DNA of 64,000 nt from Haemophilus parainfluenzae (GTDB taxonomy: Bacteria > Pseudomonadota > Gammaproteobacteria > Enterobacterales > Pasteurellaceae), in assembly GCF_003253005.1 (NCBI RefSeq), contig NZ_QEPZ01000009.1:1-64000 (forward strand), written 5' to 3'. Positions 26,573-36,807 of the stretch are shown here, in pieces. Below the pieces are notes generated by a model, which worked only from the letters and a program-made list of their open reading frames with translations, made no database searches and had not been told where the DNA came from. The position numbers and the translations under genes are program-made. Positions within the stretch are counted from its first letter, which is position 1. Each line of letters starts with the position of its first letter.

Positions 26573-27583
26573 ATGGCAACAATTAAAGATGTCGCAAAAA
26601 TGGCTGGTGTTTCTACCACCACAGTGTCCCATGTAATTAATAAAACCCGTTTTGTAGCAAAAGAAACCGAAGAGGCGGTGATGCAAGCCATTAAAAGCTT
26701 GAAATACTCACCAAGTGCTGTTGCGCGTAGTTTAAAAGTCAATACGACAAAATCTATTGGGATGATTGTGACCACCAGTGAATCCCCTTATTTTGCTGAA
26801 ATCATTCATGCCGTTGAAGATCATTGTTATCGTCAAGGTTATTCACTTTTTTTGTGTAATACACAAAATGATCCTGAAAAAATTAAAAATCACGTCGAAA
26901 TGCTCACCAAAAAACGTGTTGATGGTTTATTAGTGATGTGTTCTGAATATACGCAACATTCACTTGATGTGCTTTCAGGTTTCTCTTCCGTACCTATGGT
27001 GGTAATGGATTGGGGCCCTAATGCTGATACCGATATCATTGAAGATAACAGCTTTACCGGCGGTTATATTGCGACTAAGCACTTAATTGATTGTGGTCAT
27101 AAAGCCATTGGTCTTATTGCGGGAGAATTGGATAAAACTACCGCAAGAACGCGTTATGAAGGTTTTGTGAAAGCCATGAATGAAGCCAATCTGCCAATTC
27201 ATGAAAATTGGATTATGGAAGGTTTCTTCGAGCCTGAAGATGGTTACGAGTGTATGAATAAAATTCTCGTACAAGACAACCTACCTACTGCCGTATTCTG
27301 TTGTAATGACGTGATGGCATTAGGGGCAATCTCTGCGATTACGGAAAAAGGTTTGCGCGTACCTGATGATATCTCGATTATTGGCTATGATAATATTCAC
27401 TCATCACGTTTCTATGCACCGCCACTCACCACAATTCACCAATCGAAATCTCGTCTAGGTGCACAAGCGGTTAATCTTTTATTTGAGCGTATTGCAAATA
27501 AAGATAATGAGAATCACGAAAAACACCGAATTGCGATCCATCCAGAACTCGTCATTCGCAAATCAGTTCGCAACCTTAAATAA
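26573..27583 (+). CDS. purR: HTH-type purine repressor PurR (LacI family)
   Basis: PurR binds hypoxanthine or guanine and represses purine synthesis genes. The 336-residue LacI-family protein begins [20 protein letters not shown] with the helix-turn-helix, then the hinge helix [12 protein letters not shown] that inserts at the central CpG of the operator. The periplasmic-binding-like core includes [26 protein letters not shown], and [25 protein letters not shown]. Its neighbour downstream is ppc, the order I recall for H. influenzae. No PurR box was seen at its own promoter, but one palindrome of this kind lies at 60324-60335. Confidence 0.94.
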   Translation: MATIKDVAKMAGVSTTTVSHVINKTRFVAKETEEAVMQAIKSLKYSPSAVARSLKVNTTKSIGMIVTTSESPYFAEIIHAVEDHCYRQGYSLFLCNTQNDPEKIKNHVEMLTKKRVDGLLVMCSEYTQHSLDVLSGFSSVPMVVMDWGPNADTDIIEDNSFTGGYIATKHLIDCGHKAIGLIAGELDKTTARTRYEGFVKAMNEANLPIHENWIMEGFFEPEDGYECMNKILVQDNLPTAVFCCNDVMALGAISAITEKGLRVPDDISIIGYDNIHSSRFYAPPLTTIHQSKSRLGAQAVNLLFERIANKDNENHEKHRIAIHPELVIRKSVRNLK

Positions 27584-27597
27584 ACATTAAACTTTTT

Positions 27598-27640
27598 GAC
27601 CGTACTTTGAATTTTATCTAAAAAAGTGCGGTCATTTTTT
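27598..27640 (+). terminator. Uptake-signal hairpin terminator after purR
   Basis: GACCGTACTT (27598-27607) pairs with AAGTGCGGTC (27624-27633) through one G-U wobble, followed by ATTTTTTT. The right arm is a full uptake signal. Confidence 0.88.
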
Positions 27641-27755
27641 TACTTATTTTAGCCTTTTTTGATTTAATGCAAGTTTTCGACGTATAGCATTTGATCCCGA
27701 TACATATTTTTGATTATATCTCTCCTGGTTTTATTTTTTCTTTATCGGAGTTCAT

Positions 27756-30395
27756 ATGACTGATGAGTATCGCACTCTCCGCCATAATATTAATATGTTA
27801 GGGCGTTTTCTTGGAGAAACCATTAATGATGCGCAAGGCGAAGACATTCTTACCTTAATTGAAAATGTTCGCCAATTATCCAAACAATCTCGAGCGGGCG
27901 ATAGCCAAGCGCGTAAAACATTGTTGGATACTCTTTCCACCATTTCAAATGAAAATATTATTCCTGTAGCGCGTGCATTCAGCCATTTTCTTAATCTGAC
28001 AAATATTGCTGAACAATACCAAACGGTCTCTCGCCAGCATAAAGATTTACAATCTTCTAATCGTTCATTAAGTGCTTTATTTCAACGTTTAAAAGCACAA
28101 AATGCCTCAAAAGAAGAAGTTTACAAAACCGTTGAAAACTTGCTTATTGAGCTTGTATTAACGGCACACCCAACCGAAACTACACGTCGTTCTTTAGTCC
28201 ATAAACATGTTGAGATCAATAAATGCTTAAGCAAATTAGAGCACGATGATTTAACACCAAAAGAACGCGGCATTATTGAACGCTTGCTACTTCGTTTAAT
28301 TGCGGAAGCGTGGCATACCAATGAAATCCGTACCATTCGCCCTACGCCATTTGATGAAGCCAAATGGGGCTTTGCCATGATTGAAAATAGCCTATGGCAA
28401 GGTGTACCAGAATTCTTACGTCAATTAAATGAACATGCTCGTGAGTTTTTGGGCTACGATTTACCAGTGGGCTTACGTCCTGTCAGAATTTCTTCTTGGA
28501 TGGGCGGTGACCGTGATGGTAACCCATTTGTTACTTCAAAAATTACTCAACAAGTCCTCTATCTTGCTCGTTGGAAAGCAGCAGATTTATTCTTAAATGA
28601 CATCAAATCCCTTGCCGATGAATTATCTATGGTGAAATGCACGCCAGAATTTACCGCAAAATATGGTGAGCATTTAGAGCCTTATCGTTTTGTGGTCAAA
28701 GAGCTTCGAGCAAAACTTATCATGACCCTTGATTACTTTGAAGATAGCATGACAAATCGTCCACCACGCGTAAGCCAAGCAGATATCATCATGGAAGATA
28801 ATCAACTTTGGGAACCGCTCTATGACTGCTATCAATCATTAATGGCGTGTGGCATGCGGATTATTGCCAATGGTTCATTATTAGATATTTTGCATCGCAT
28901 TCGCTGTTTTGGTGTCACTCTTTCACAAATGGATATCCGTCAAGAAAGCACGCGTCATACCGATGCGATTGCTGAAATCACACGTTATCTTGGTATTGGT
29001 GATTATGCACAATGGAGCGAAGCAGAAAAACAATCTTTCTTGGTACGTGAATTAAATTCTCGCCGTCCATTAATTCCACCCCATTGGGAACCGTCTGCAG
29101 AAACCCAAGAAATTTTAGAGACTTGCAAAGTCATTGCACTACAAAAACAAGGCGTAATTGCTTGCTATATTATTTCCATGGCAAGAAGTGCCTCTGATGT
29201 GCTTGCTGTGCATTTATTATTAAAAGAAGCGGGCGTGCCTTATCACATTCCTGTCGTACCACTTTTTGAAACCTTAGATGACTTAGATGCCTCTGAAGGT
29301 GTCATGCGTCAATTGTTTAATATTGGTTGGTATCGTGGCGTGATTAACAATCATCAAATGGTGATGATTGGTTATTCTGACTCAGCCAAAGATGCGGGAA
29401 TGATGGCAGCTTCATGGGCACAATATCGTGCACAAGAAGCATTAGTCAATTTAACCGAAGAACTGGGTATTGAACTCACTTTATTCCATGGTCGTGGAGG
29501 TACGATAGGTCGTGGTGGTGCACCTACACATGCAGCATTACTTTCTCAGCCTCCACGTTCACTCAAAAATGGTTTACGTGTGACTGAACAAGGGGAAATG
29601 ATCCGCTTTAAACTTGGTTTACCTGAAGTTGCTGTTGAAACCTTTGATCTTTACGCGAGTGCAATTTTAGAAGCAAACTTACTTCCACCACCAGAACCAA
29701 AAGCAGAATGGCGTGCGGTTATGGATGAGCTTTCCACTACTTCATGTGACATTTACCGTAGTGTTGTTCGTGGTGATAAAGACTTCGTGCCTTATTTCCG
29801 CAGTGCTACACCGGAACAAGAACTGTCTAAACTACCACTTGGATCTCGCCCTGCAAAACGTAATCCAAATGGTGGTGTAGAAAGCTTACGTGCCATTCCA
29901 TGGATTTTTGCTTGGATGCAAAACCGTTTAATGTTGCCTGCATGGCTTGGTGCGGGTGCAGCAATTCAAAAAATTGTAGATGAAGGCAAAGGTCATATTA
30001 TTGAAGAAATGTGTAAAGCGTGGCCATTCTTCTCTACTCGTGTAGGTATGTTAGAAATGGTGTTCAGTAAAACCGATACTTGGCTTTCTGAACAGTATGA
30101 TCATAACTTGGTGAAAAAAGAACTTTGGTACTTAGGTGAAAATCTGCGTAATCAACTCAATACGGATATTAAAACTGTGCTTTCGCTTTCTCACAAAGAT
30201 GAATTAATGGCGGACTTGCCATGGATCGCCGATTCTATTGCGTTACGTAATGTTTATACGGATCCGCTCAATCTCCTTCAAGTGGAACTACTCCGTCGTT
30301 TCCGTGAATCGCCTGAAAACCCAAGCCCTGATGTCGAACAAGCCTTGATGATTACCATCACAGGTATTGCAGCAGGTATGCGAAATACCGGCTAG
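27756..30395 (+). CDS. ppc: Phosphoenolpyruvate carboxylase
   Basis: PEP carboxylase makes oxaloacetate from PEP and bicarbonate, refilling the TCA branch that leads to succinate and aspartate in fermentative growth. The 879-residue length fits gammaproteobacterial enzymes. Motifs: the catalytic His in [40 protein letters not shown], and the glycine loop [14 protein letters not shown]. The C-terminus ends MRNTG, a variant of the usual QNTG. It is transcribed alone, with an uptake-signal terminator on each side. Confidence 0.97.
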   Translation: MTDEYRTLRHNINMLGRFLGETINDAQGEDILTLIENVRQLSKQSRAGDSQARKTLLDTLSTISNENIIPVARAFSHFLNLTNIAEQYQTVSRQHKDLQSSNRSLSALFQRLKAQNASKEEVYKTVENLLIELVLTAHPTETTRRSLVHKHVEINKCLSKLEHDDLTPKERGIIERLLLRLIAEAWHTNEIRTIRPTPFDEAKWGFAMIENSLWQGVPEFLRQLNEHAREFLGYDLPVGLRPVRISSWMGGDRDGNPFVTSKITQQVLYLARWKAADLFLNDIKSLADELSMVKCTPEFTAKYGEHLEPYRFVVKELRAKLIMTLDYFEDSMTNRPPRVSQADIIMEDNQLWEPLYDCYQSLMACGMRIIANGSLLDILHRIRCFGVTLSQMDIRQESTRHTDAIAEITRYLGIGDYAQWSEAEKQSFLVRELNSRRPLIPPHWEPSAETQEILETCKVIALQKQGVIACYIISMARSASDVLAVHLLLKEAGVPYHIPVVPLFETLDDLDASEGVMRQLFNIGWYRGVINNHQMVMIGYSDSAKDAGMMAASWAQYRAQEALVNLTEELGIELTLFHGRGGTIGRGGAPTHAALLSQPPRSLKNGLRVTEQGEMIRFKLGLPEVAVETFDLYASAILEANLLPPPEPKAEWRAVMDELSTTSCDIYRSVVRGDKDFVPYFRSATPEQELSKLPLGSRPAKRNPNGGVESLRAIPWIFAWMQNRLMLPAWLGAGAAIQKIVDEGKGHIIEEMCKAWPFFSTRVGMLEMVFSKTDTWLSEQYDHNLVKKELWYLGENLRNQLNTDIKTVLSLSHKDELMADLPWIADSIALRNVYTDPLNLLQVELLRRFRESPENPSPDVEQALMITITGIAAGMRNTG

Positions 30396-30412
30396 TTACA
30401 GCAACTAAAAAT

Positions 30413-30454
30413 AAGTGCAGTCAAAAAACAACGATGATTTGACCGCACTTTTTG
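30413..30454 (+). terminator. Uptake-signal hairpin terminator after ppc
   Basis: AAGTGCAGTCAAA (30413-30425) pairs with TTTGACCGCACTT (30438-30450) with one mismatch, followed by TTTG. One arm is a perfect uptake signal. Confidence 0.85.
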
Positions 30455-30508
30455 TTTTGTATTTCTTGCGGTATCATACGCGCAATTGACTTGATGAAGG
30501 AAAACCCA

Positions 30509-30832
30509 ATGACAACTGATATTCAAAAACTTGATCCCGATGCTGCGATTGATCTTGCTTATGATATTTTCTTAGAAATGGCAGGCGAAAATCTCGATCC
30601 TGCAGATATTATGCTATTCAACCTGCAATTTGAAGATCGTGGTGCGGTCGAGTTTGTCGAAACGGCAGATGATTGGGAACAAGAAATTGGGGTGTTAATC
30701 GATCCTGACGCTTTTGCTGAAGTTTGGGTGGGTTTAGTGAATGAGAAAGATGAAATGGATGATGTGTTTGCAAAATTCTTAATTTCACACCGAGAAGAAG
30801 ATCGTGAATTCCACGTTATTTGGAAAAAATAA
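30509..30832 (+). CDS. Small acidic conserved protein of unknown function
   Basis: A 107-residue, strongly acidic cytosolic protein ([19 protein letters not shown] to HVIWKK). I do not recognise a named functional family. No signal peptide, membrane helix or metal motif is visible. The start at 30509 is set by AAGGAAAACCCA upstream; the longer frame to 30452 reads through the ppc terminator and is rejected. The acidic DxxE-rich body would suit a small regulator or protein-binding partner, but that is only a guess. It is flanked by terminators and stands alone between ppc and the convergent hypE. Confidence 0.75.
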   Translation: MTTDIQKLDPDAAIDLAYDIFLEMAGENLDPADIMLFNLQFEDRGAVEFVETADDWEQEIGVLIDPDAFAEVWVGLVNEKDEMDDVFAKFLISHREEDREFHVIWKK

Positions 30833-30865
30833 CTACCCTTCTCGCACATATCAATTCACAAACTA

Positions 30866-30898
30866 AAACCGGTTTAATTTAACATTAAACCGGTTTTT
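30866..30898. terminator. Bidirectional terminator between the acidic protein gene and hypE
   Basis: AAACCGGTTTAAT (30866-30878) and ATTAAACCGGTTT (30884-30896) form a 13-bp stem with a 5-nt loop. It is flanked by A on the left and T on the right, so it serves both converging units. Confidence 0.92.
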
Positions 30899-30900
30899 GC

Positions 30901-31914
30901 TTAACAGATTCGTGGTAAAGGTTCGTTACGCGGTAAATCTAACAAGCGACTTTGACCGAAAAGCCCAACAGCACGAACTTTGCCATCAGTCGTTACCTCG
31001 CCGATTACGGCCGCATTTTCACCTAATGGATGGCGACGAAGCGCGGTCAGAATTTCAGCTGTTTTTTCTTTATCCGCCACAATCACTAATTTACCTTCAT
31101 TAGCAAAATTTAACGCATCCAAACCAAGTAATTCGCAAATACCGCGTACTTCCTGACGAATTGGTAATACCGTTTCATCAATTTGAATCCCTACTTTCTG
31201 AGCCTGTGCAAATTCATGCAGTACCGCATTCACACCACCACGGGTCGCATCGCGCACGGCTTTCACCCCTTCAATCGGACGAATACAATCAATAAGCGGG
31301 GCAAGCACAGCACAATCACTGCGTAAGTCCGTTTGAATACCAAGATTTTCGCGTAAATTCAAAATGGTTGCACCATGATCACCCAAAGTACCACTCACGA
31401 TAATCTGATCACCTGGTTGAATGCGATGTACACCCCAGTCGAGTCCGTTTGGAATCACACCAATGCCTGCCGTATTGATAAACACTTTATCTATCGCGCC
31501 TTTTTGTACCACTTTGGTATCACCGGTTACCACTTGAATACCGGCTGACTGACAGGCTTTTGCCATAGATTGAATCAATTTTTTTAAAGTTTCTAATGGT
31601 AAGCCTTCTTCCAGAATAAACCCACAGGATAAATATTTTGGTACAGCACCACATACCGCTACATCGTTAGCTGTACCACACACGGCGAGTTTACCAATGT
31701 CACCACCCGGGAAAAAAATCGGATCAATCACAAAACTATCGGTAGAAAATGACAGAGTCCCACCTAAAGCATTCAACTCTTGTAAAGCAATGCGAGCCTG
31801 ATCTTCACCTTGTGAAAGTATTGGGTTATCAAACGCCTCGATAAAATAATCGCGGATCAACTCTTGCATTGTGGCACCACCATTTCCGTGTGCCATTGTA
31901 ATAAAATCAGTCAT
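30901..31914 (-). CDS. hypE: Hydrogenase maturation protein HypE
   Basis: HypE dehydrates a carbamoyl group, carried on its C-terminal cysteine, to a thiocyanate that supplies the cyanide ligands of the [NiFe] centre. The 337-residue PurM-like ATPase has HGNGGATMQELI, FSTDSFVIDPIFFPGGDIG and DATRGGVNAVLHEFA. It ends in the essential PRIC, with Cys as the last residue. The start at 31914 (MTDFITMAHGNGG) has GGGAATAAAACA upstream and lies 4 nt after the hypD stop. It works with HypF, encoded 30 kb away at 61465. Confidence 0.96.
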   Translation of the reverse strand: MTDFITMAHGNGGATMQELIRDYFIEAFDNPILSQGEDQARIALQELNALGGTLSFSTDSFVIDPIFFPGGDIGKLAVCGTANDVAVCGAVPKYLSCGFILEEGLPLETLKKLIQSMAKACQSAGIQVVTGDTKVVQKGAIDKVFINTAGIGVIPNGLDWGVHRIQPGDQIIVSGTLGDHGATILNLRENLGIQTDLRSDCAVLAPLIDCIRPIEGVKAVRDATRGGVNAVLHEFAQAQKVGIQIDETVLPIRQEVRGICELLGLDALNFANEGKLVIVADKEKTAEILTALRRHPLGENAAVIGEVTTDGKVRAVGLFGQSRLLDLPRNEPLPRIC

Positions 31915-31918
31915 TGTT

Positions 31919-33031
31919 TTATTCCCGTCTGTATTGATAATAGGCCGCACATGCCCCTTCGGAAGACACCATTAACGCACCATAAGCATTGTCTGGATTA
32001 CATTTTTTAGCAAATAATGGGCAATCAGCCGGCTTGCATTTACCGATTAATACATCACCGCAGCGAGAATCAGGATCATCAGCGACTTGATGTGGCTGAC
32101 ATGCAAAATGGGCTTCTGCATCAAAGCATTGATAATCATCTGTCAGTTCTACGCCAGATTCTGCAATTTCGCCCAATCCACGCCATTCGCTGCTGGCTTT
32201 CAAGCGGAATACTTCACTGATTGCCTGTTGAGCCAACATATTGCCATGCTGGTGTACAATGCGTTTATACTGGTTTTCCACTTCACAGCGTTGTTCAGCA
32301 ATCTGTGTTACCAACATTAAAATTGCTTGTAGGATATCTAAAGGTTCAAAACCAGTGATCACAAAAGGCTTATGATAGGTGTCACACAATTCTTGGTAAG
32401 GTTCAGAACCAATCACCATGCTGACATGACCGGGCGCAATAAAGCCGTCAATTTTTACTTGTCCTTGCGACAATAAGCTGTGTAATGTCGGGATGATAGT
32501 AATATTTTGACATACCACAAAAAAGTTTTTTACCTGTTGTTTTTTCGCTTGTTGCAAGGTAATTGCGGCACTTGGCATGGTCGTTTCAAAACCAAGTGAA
32601 AAGAACACCACTTTTTTGTCTGGATTATTTGATGCGATATTCAATGCATCAAGCGGTGAATAAACAATTCGAACATCCGCGCCCTGAGCTTTGGCTTCTA
32701 ATAATGAGCCTAAACGTCCGCGTACTCGCATCGCATCACCGAAAGTACAGAAAATCACTTCTGGACGACGAGCAATCTCAATACATACATCAATTCGCCC
32801 CATCGGTAAGACACATACCGGACAGCCTGGACCATGAATAAATTCAATACTTTTCGGTAATAAACGATCCAGCCCAAATTTAAAAATGGTATGCGTATGT
32901 CCGCCACAAACTTCCATCAAATATAAGGGATTTTCTGGTGTAAAGTGCGGTTGTTTTTCCATTATTTTTTGTAGTCGCTGCAACAGACTTTTTGCCAGTT
33001 CAGGATCACGAAATTCATCAACAAACTGCAT
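31919..33031 (-). CDS. hypD: Hydrogenase maturation protein HypD
   Basis: HypD is the [4Fe-4S] scaffold on which, with HypC, iron receives its CO and two CN ligands. The 370-residue protein has the conserved CGGHTHTIFKFGL, the GPGCPVCVLP segment, and C-terminal cluster cysteines in DSRCGDVLIGKCKPADCPLFAKKCNPDN. The C-terminus SSEGACAAYY is also typical. It lies between hypB (9 nt upstream) and hypE. hypC, usually next to hypD, is displaced to 61176. Confidence 0.96.
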   Translation of the reverse strand: MQFVDEFRDPELAKSLLQRLQKIMEKQPHFTPENPLYLMEVCGGHTHTIFKFGLDRLLPKSIEFIHGPGCPVCVLPMGRIDVCIEIARRPEVIFCTFGDAMRVRGRLGSLLEAKAQGADVRIVYSPLDALNIASNNPDKKVVFFSLGFETTMPSAAITLQQAKKQQVKNFFVVCQNITIIPTLHSLLSQGQVKIDGFIAPGHVSMVIGSEPYQELCDTYHKPFVITGFEPLDILQAILMLVTQIAEQRCEVENQYKRIVHQHGNMLAQQAISEVFRLKASSEWRGLGEIAESGVELTDDYQCFDAEAHFACQPHQVADDPDSRCGDVLIGKCKPADCPLFAKKCNPDNAYGALMVSSEGACAAYYQYRRE

Positions 33032-33040
33032 TTGATGCTC

Positions 33041-33847
33041 CTATCGTTCTTGCGCTTTTAACCAGTCTAGCCACTGCTGTAATCCTTCTCCACTTTGAGA
33101 AGACAATTGGATGACCTGAATTGTTGGATTCACTTGTTTTGCATAAGCAATACATTTTTCCACATCAAAATTTAAGTACGGCAGTAAATCAACTTTATTT
33201 AAAATCATTAATTTAGAAGCCGCAAACATATGCGGATATTTTAGTGGTTTATCTTCACCTTCTGTCACGGATAAGATCACCACTTTGGCGTGCTCGCCTA
33301 AATCAAATTCTGATGGGCAGACTAGGTTTCCGACATTTTCAATAAACATCAGACTATTTTCCTGTGGCTGCAATTTCACTAATGCATTACCAATCATTTG
33401 TGCATCTAAGTGACATCCTTTACCTGTATTGACTTGAATTGCCGGCACACCGGTTTGACGAATACGATCGGCATCGTTTTCTGTTTGCTGATCCCCTTCG
33501 ATCACATAACAAGGATAGTCATTTTTTAATGCATTTAACGTAGTCGTCAATAAGGTTGTTTTGCCTGAACCAGGACTTGAAACAAGATTAAGTGCCAAAA
33601 TATGCTGATTCGCAAAAAAACGACGATTCATATCGGCTAATTGATTGTTTGCGCCGAGAATATCTTGCTCTACTTTCAGTAATCGTTGCTGGGTTTCATC
33701 TTGTTGTGGAGAGTCTGGCATACGGAAGGATGAGTGAGAAAAATTAGGTAGTTTTGTTTCATGTTGCGCATTGGAATCATGATGAACATGCGGTAATTCT
33801 CCGATTCTGACTTGGTCTGGATGGCCACAGCCACAGGTTGTACACAT
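33041..33847 (-). CDS. hypB: Hydrogenase nickel incorporation GTPase HypB
   Basis: HypB is a GTPase that, with HypA, delivers nickel to the hydrogenase large subunit. The 268-residue protein starts [12 protein letters not shown], containing the CxxCGC high-affinity nickel motif. The GTPase core has P-loop [12 protein letters not shown], switch [13 protein letters not shown], and [12 protein letters not shown]. Only a few His residues (HVHHD) lie in the linker, so it is not the His-rich nickel-storage type. A 186-nt gap separates it from hypA and holds nothing recognised. Confidence 0.96.
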   Translation of the reverse strand: MCTTCGCGHPDQVRIGELPHVHHDSNAQHETKLPNFSHSSFRMPDSPQQDETQQRLLKVEQDILGANNQLADMNRRFFANQHILALNLVSSPGSGKTTLLTTTLNALKNDYPCYVIEGDQQTENDADRIRQTGVPAIQVNTGKGCHLDAQMIGNALVKLQPQENSLMFIENVGNLVCPSEFDLGEHAKVVILSVTEGEDKPLKYPHMFAASKLMILNKVDLLPYLNFDVEKCIAYAKQVNPTIQVIQLSSQSGEGLQQWLDWLKAQER

Positions 33848-34033
33848 AAGTCACCTCAATAATTTTTCGTTTATTCTGTAAATGCTTAGAATCTATGGTA
33901 ATTCACATGCGTTAGAATACCATATTCTCTATCTTAAATATATTCTTTGAAGAGAGATAAATACATACTATCAAGTAGTTAGCGTATTTTATATTCAAAA
34001 GATCAGGTTAAATTTGCCAATTTAGACGTCTTG

Positions 34034-34375
34034 CTATTTTACGGCAATTTCTTTCACTCTAAATTCGGTACCACTTCGACGTTGTAAAAATGCACTGTGA
34101 CAATGTGGACAGCAATCCTGATAGGCCTCAATCTCTACTTCCTTTTGACATTGCCAGCACCATGCTATCGCGGGTAAATGAATAAAATGTAATTGGCAAT
34201 TTTCAGCAATGGTATCTTTACGCATAATTTCAAAGCAAAATTCAACCGCACTTTGCTCGACACAAGACAGTGCCCCAATTTCTAGCCAAATATCTGTCAC
34301 TTCATGGATTTCATGCTTTTTCTGTTGTTGATCAATAATTTCCATAATATTCTGACAGAGAGACATCTCATGCAT
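34034..34375 (-). CDS. hypA: Hydrogenase nickel incorporation protein HypA
   Basis: HypA is the nickel metallochaperone partner of HypB. The 113-residue protein begins MHEMSLCQNIMEI, whose N-terminal Met-His amide and side chain bind nickel. It carries the zinc site in CWQC...CPHC (AWCWQCQKEV and DCCPHCHSAF). The start at 34375 is fixed by the MHE motif and AAGGAG upstream; the ORF extends 33 nt further but the extra residues would block the nickel site. It is the first hyp gene of this minus-strand group and lies close to nimR. Confidence 0.95.
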   Translation of the reverse strand: MHEMSLCQNIMEIIDQQQKKHEIHEVTDIWLEIGALSCVEQSAVEFCFEIMRKDTIAENCQLHFIHLPAIAWCWQCQKEVEIEAYQDCCPHCHSAFLQRRSGTEFRVKEIAVK

Positions 34376-34507
34376 GATTTTCTCCTTAAAAAAAGCAGTC
34401 TGTTCCAATTCTACTCTTTTTTGATGTTTATTTTCAGCGCTTCTGCGTTTCGTTGTTCGATATTTAAACGTTGTTTGAAAAATTTTACTGGTACCTCGTG
34501 CTAGACA

Positions 34508-34921
34508 TCATTTTAGCGGCACAAAATTAATGCCGCTATGTTGCAATAAAGTGTTCATTAAATCATTGTTTTGCTCAAAGTGACTACATTTGCCTTTGAG
34601 CTGAATTAAGCGAATTCGTAAGTGAGCTAATTCATGGATCCGTTTTGATACTTCTCGAATATGTCGATCTAGCAACTCATTGATTTCTCTTTCCTGCTCT
34701 TGAGTAGCACATTGAGGATTGAGCAACATTTTGATTTCTTTTAGTGAAATATCCAAACTGCGGCAATAACAAATAAAAGAAAGTTGTTTCAAATGCTCTT
34801 CTGTATAAACGCGAAAATTACCGCTCGTTCGCTTGGCGGGTTCGATTAATCCTTGCTTTTCATAGAAACGTACGGCTTCCACCGTACAGCCAACGATATT
34901 GGCTAATTGACCAATTTTCAT
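34508..34921 (-). CDS. nimR: Nickel-responsive MerR-family regulator NimR
   Basis: A 137-residue MerR-type dimer with an N-terminal winged helix (MKIGQLANIVGCTVEAVRFYEKQGLIEP), a long dimerisation helix, and cysteines positioned as in CadR/PbrR-type sensors (NPQCATQ and KGKCSHFEQN). It is divergent from the nikKLMQO nickel operon, and the shared promoter has the 19-bp spacer typical of MerR control. In H. influenzae the regulator at this position was described as NimR, which activates nickel uptake genes. The name follows this context plus family; metal specificity cannot be proved from sequence. Confidence 0.88.
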   Translation of the reverse strand: MKIGQLANIVGCTVEAVRFYEKQGLIEPAKRTSGNFRVYTEEHLKQLSFICYCRSLDISLKEIKMLLNPQCATQEQEREINELLDRHIREVSKRIHELAHLRIRLIQLKGKCSHFEQNNDLMNTLLQHSGINFVPLK

Positions 34922-34938
34922 TTTTTATTAAATTACAC

Positions 34939-34969
34939 TTGACTCTGAAGTTACTTCATATTTTATACT
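34939..34969 (+). promoter_or_regulatory. MerR-type nik promoter with NimR operator
   Basis: The -35 TTGACT (34939-34944) and -10 TATACT (34964-34969) are separated by 19 bp, the stretched spacing that MerR-family activators correct. Within the spacer, TGAAG-TTA-CTTCA (34946-34958) is a perfect 5-bp inverted repeat near its centre, the expected NimR site. Confidence 0.85.
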
Positions 34970-35007
34970 TTATCACAGTATTCACATGTTAGAAAAGGAG
35001 AACTTCC

Positions 35008-35691
35008 ATGAAAAAAACAGCATTGTTTATTACTGCACTATTCGGTGCATCACTCGCTAATGCGCATAATGTTTGGTTGGAGCCTGTTAAGGATGCAAAA
35101 GGGCAATATGTGGTTAAATTTGGTCATGAGGAAACTGAAACCTATCCTCAAAGCAAATTAAAAGCAGTACGCCTACTCGATGCTAAGGGCCAATTGCAAA
35201 ATGCCACAGTGAACTTTAAGGAAGGCGAAGCACACTTTGCCGCACCTGATGCAGCCATCGCATTTATTCGCTTTGATAATGGTGTTTGGTCAAAATTACC
35301 AAGCGGTAAATATATCGAAAAAACCAAACAACAAGCACCTGAAGCTGTACTTAGTGTTAATCCGATCAAATTCGGTAAAGCAATTTTACACTGGGATGCT
35401 CAAGCAAATAAATCACATAACATGGATTATGAATTAGTCCCTCAAAGTGAACCGAAAGCGGGACAACCTCTCAATATTCTCGTGTTAGTAAAAGGTAAAC
35501 CTGTACAGGGCATCAAAGTGGGGTTAGGCGAAGATCACCCATTCAACTTAACCAATGAAAAAGGTATCGCACAATTCACTCCTAAAGCGGGTTATAACAA
35601 AGTTTGGGCTGAATTTGACGAGCCTGTTAAAGAAAACCCTGACTATACAGAGCGCAGTGTTGAATATATGCTAACTTTTGATGCGAAATAA
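35008..35691 (+). CDS. nikK: Nickel ECF-type transport accessory protein NikK (DUF4198 periplasmic)
   Basis: A 227-residue secreted protein with a signal peptide (residues 1-19, ending ANA) followed by HNVWLEP, so a His lies at the mature N-terminus. The DUF4198-type body (LVLVKGKPVQGIKVGLGEDH and FNLTNEKGIAQFTPKAGYN) is a carboxypeptidase-regulatory-like beta fold. NikK proteins collect nickel outside the membrane for the NikMQO ECF importer. A strong AAAGGAGAAC precedes the ATG. It heads the nik operon and overlaps nikL (TAATGA). Confidence 0.9.
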   Translation: MKKTALFITALFGASLANAHNVWLEPVKDAKGQYVVKFGHEETETYPQSKLKAVRLLDAKGQLQNATVNFKEGEAHFAAPDAAIAFIRFDNGVWSKLPSGKYIEKTKQQAPEAVLSVNPIKFGKAILHWDAQANKSHNMDYELVPQSEPKAGQPLNILVLVKGKPVQGIKVGLGEDHPFNLTNEKGIAQFTPKAGYNKVWAEFDEPVKENPDYTERSVEYMLTFDAK

Positions 35692-36194
35692 TGAAAAGAG
35701 TTGTATTTTTTACCGCACTTTTCACCTGGCTGTGCGCGCCATCAGCATTGGCTCATAGTTTGCATGTTTTTGCACAATATGATGGACACACAGTCTCTGG
35801 CAAAGCCTATTATTCCGATATGACTCCAGCAGCAGAAACCTATATGGAGATTTTGCAAGCTGGCCAGGACTCCCCTCTATTGGAAGGCAAAACAGATCGA
35901 GATGGGCAATTTGCCTATCCGATCAATACCACTGCCGAAGGTGCCATTAAAGTAGTGATAGAAGGTGAAGAAGGACATCGAGCCTCAATTGTTGCCAACA
36001 GAGTATCTGCGCAACCCACTAATAACAATGACAATGCATTGATGTTGGTCCGCGAAGATATTTCTAAATTAAAAGACAAAATTTACCTACACGATATCAT
36101 TGGTGGTATCGGTTATATTGTTGGCATTTTCGGCTTATGGGCATTGATTAGAGCCTCAAAGATGACACGTACGTCGCAATCTAAGGAAAGATAA
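35691..36194 (+). CDS. nikL: Nickel transport accessory membrane protein NikL
   Basis: A 167-residue protein with a signal sequence ending SALA, then HSLHVFAQYDGHTVSGKAYY. It has a short beta domain, a predicted coiled region (LMLVREDISKLKDKIYLHD), and a C-terminal membrane helix (IGGIGYIVGIFGLWALIRA). NikL plays the role of the small accessory subunit (NikN/CbiN-like) that supports the NikM core. The mature N-terminus again starts with His. Its ATG overlaps the nikK stop, and nikM follows after one base. Confidence 0.88.
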   Translation: MKRVVFFTALFTWLCAPSALAHSLHVFAQYDGHTVSGKAYYSDMTPAAETYMEILQAGQDSPLLEGKTDRDGQFAYPINTTAEGAIKVVIEGEEGHRASIVANRVSAQPTNNNDNALMLVREDISKLKDKIYLHDIIGGIGYIVGIFGLWALIRASKMTRTSQSKER

Positions 36195-36195
36195 T

Positions 36196-36807
36196 ATGCA
36201 TTTATCGGAAGGTGTGTTGCATACACCCGTATTGCTTGGTGGTGCAGCTGTTGCATTAGTCTGCGTAATGATTGGTCTTAAACGTCTTAATTCTCAGCAA
36301 CTCCCACTGACAGCATTGTTTGCTGCTGCTTTTTTTGTTGCGGGTACCATTCATGTACCGGTAGGCATTGGCAGCGTGCATCTCATCTTAAACGGCATGG
36401 CCGGCCTGTTTCTCGGCTGGGCCGTTTTCCCTGCTTTTTTAATCGCATTGGTATTACAAGCCCTGCTCTTTTCCTTCGGGGGATTTGCTGTATTAGGTGT
36501 CAATTTATGCATAATGGCATTACCTGCCCTTTTTGTACATTGGCTATTTGCAAAAAGACTTGAAAATGACAATTCCCGTCGAACTCAAATTACTGCTGGT
36601 ATTGGTGCTGGCGTGATCGGCGTTGGCGGTTCAGCCTTGCTCGCCTCTTTAGTCTTGGCTCTAGATGGTGGTAAAGCTTACAGCGATCTGATCATGCTAC
36701 TGGTGATATCACATATTCCCGTGTTTATTATCGACAGTATCGTCAGCGTCGGGGTAGTCTTATTGTTAAACAAAATGTATCCAACAGCGCTCAGTGTGGT
36801 GAAATGA
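36196..36807 (+). CDS. nikM: Nickel ECF transporter S-component NikM (CbiM family)
   Basis: A 203-residue substrate-binding membrane subunit. Its N-terminus MHLSEGVLHTPVLLGGAAVA places Met1 and His2 for square-planar nickel binding, as known in NikM and CbiM. About six to seven hydrophobic helices follow, with GTIHVPVGIGSVHLILNGMAG including two further His residues near the site. The start is fixed by the MH motif. It overlaps nikQ by 4 nt. Confidence 0.93.
   Translation: MHLSEGVLHTPVLLGGAAVALVCVMIGLKRLNSQQLPLTALFAAAFFVAGTIHVPVGIGSVHLILNGMAGLFLGWAVFPAFLIALVLQALLFSFGGFAVLGVNLCIMALPALFVHWLFAKRLENDNSRRTQITAGIGAGVIGVGGSALLASLVLALDGGKAYSDLIMLLVISHIPVFIIDSIVSVGVVLLLNKMYPTALSVVK

Noticed and set aside
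26286-30454. Repeated AAGTGCGGT motifs as a possible CRISPR or regulatory repeat.
   Set aside because: Spacing is irregular and the motif is the known Pasteurellaceae uptake signal.
33848-34033. Gap between hypA and hypB as a regulatory RNA or operator.
   Set aside because: No hairpin, palindrome or promoter strong enough to report was found.
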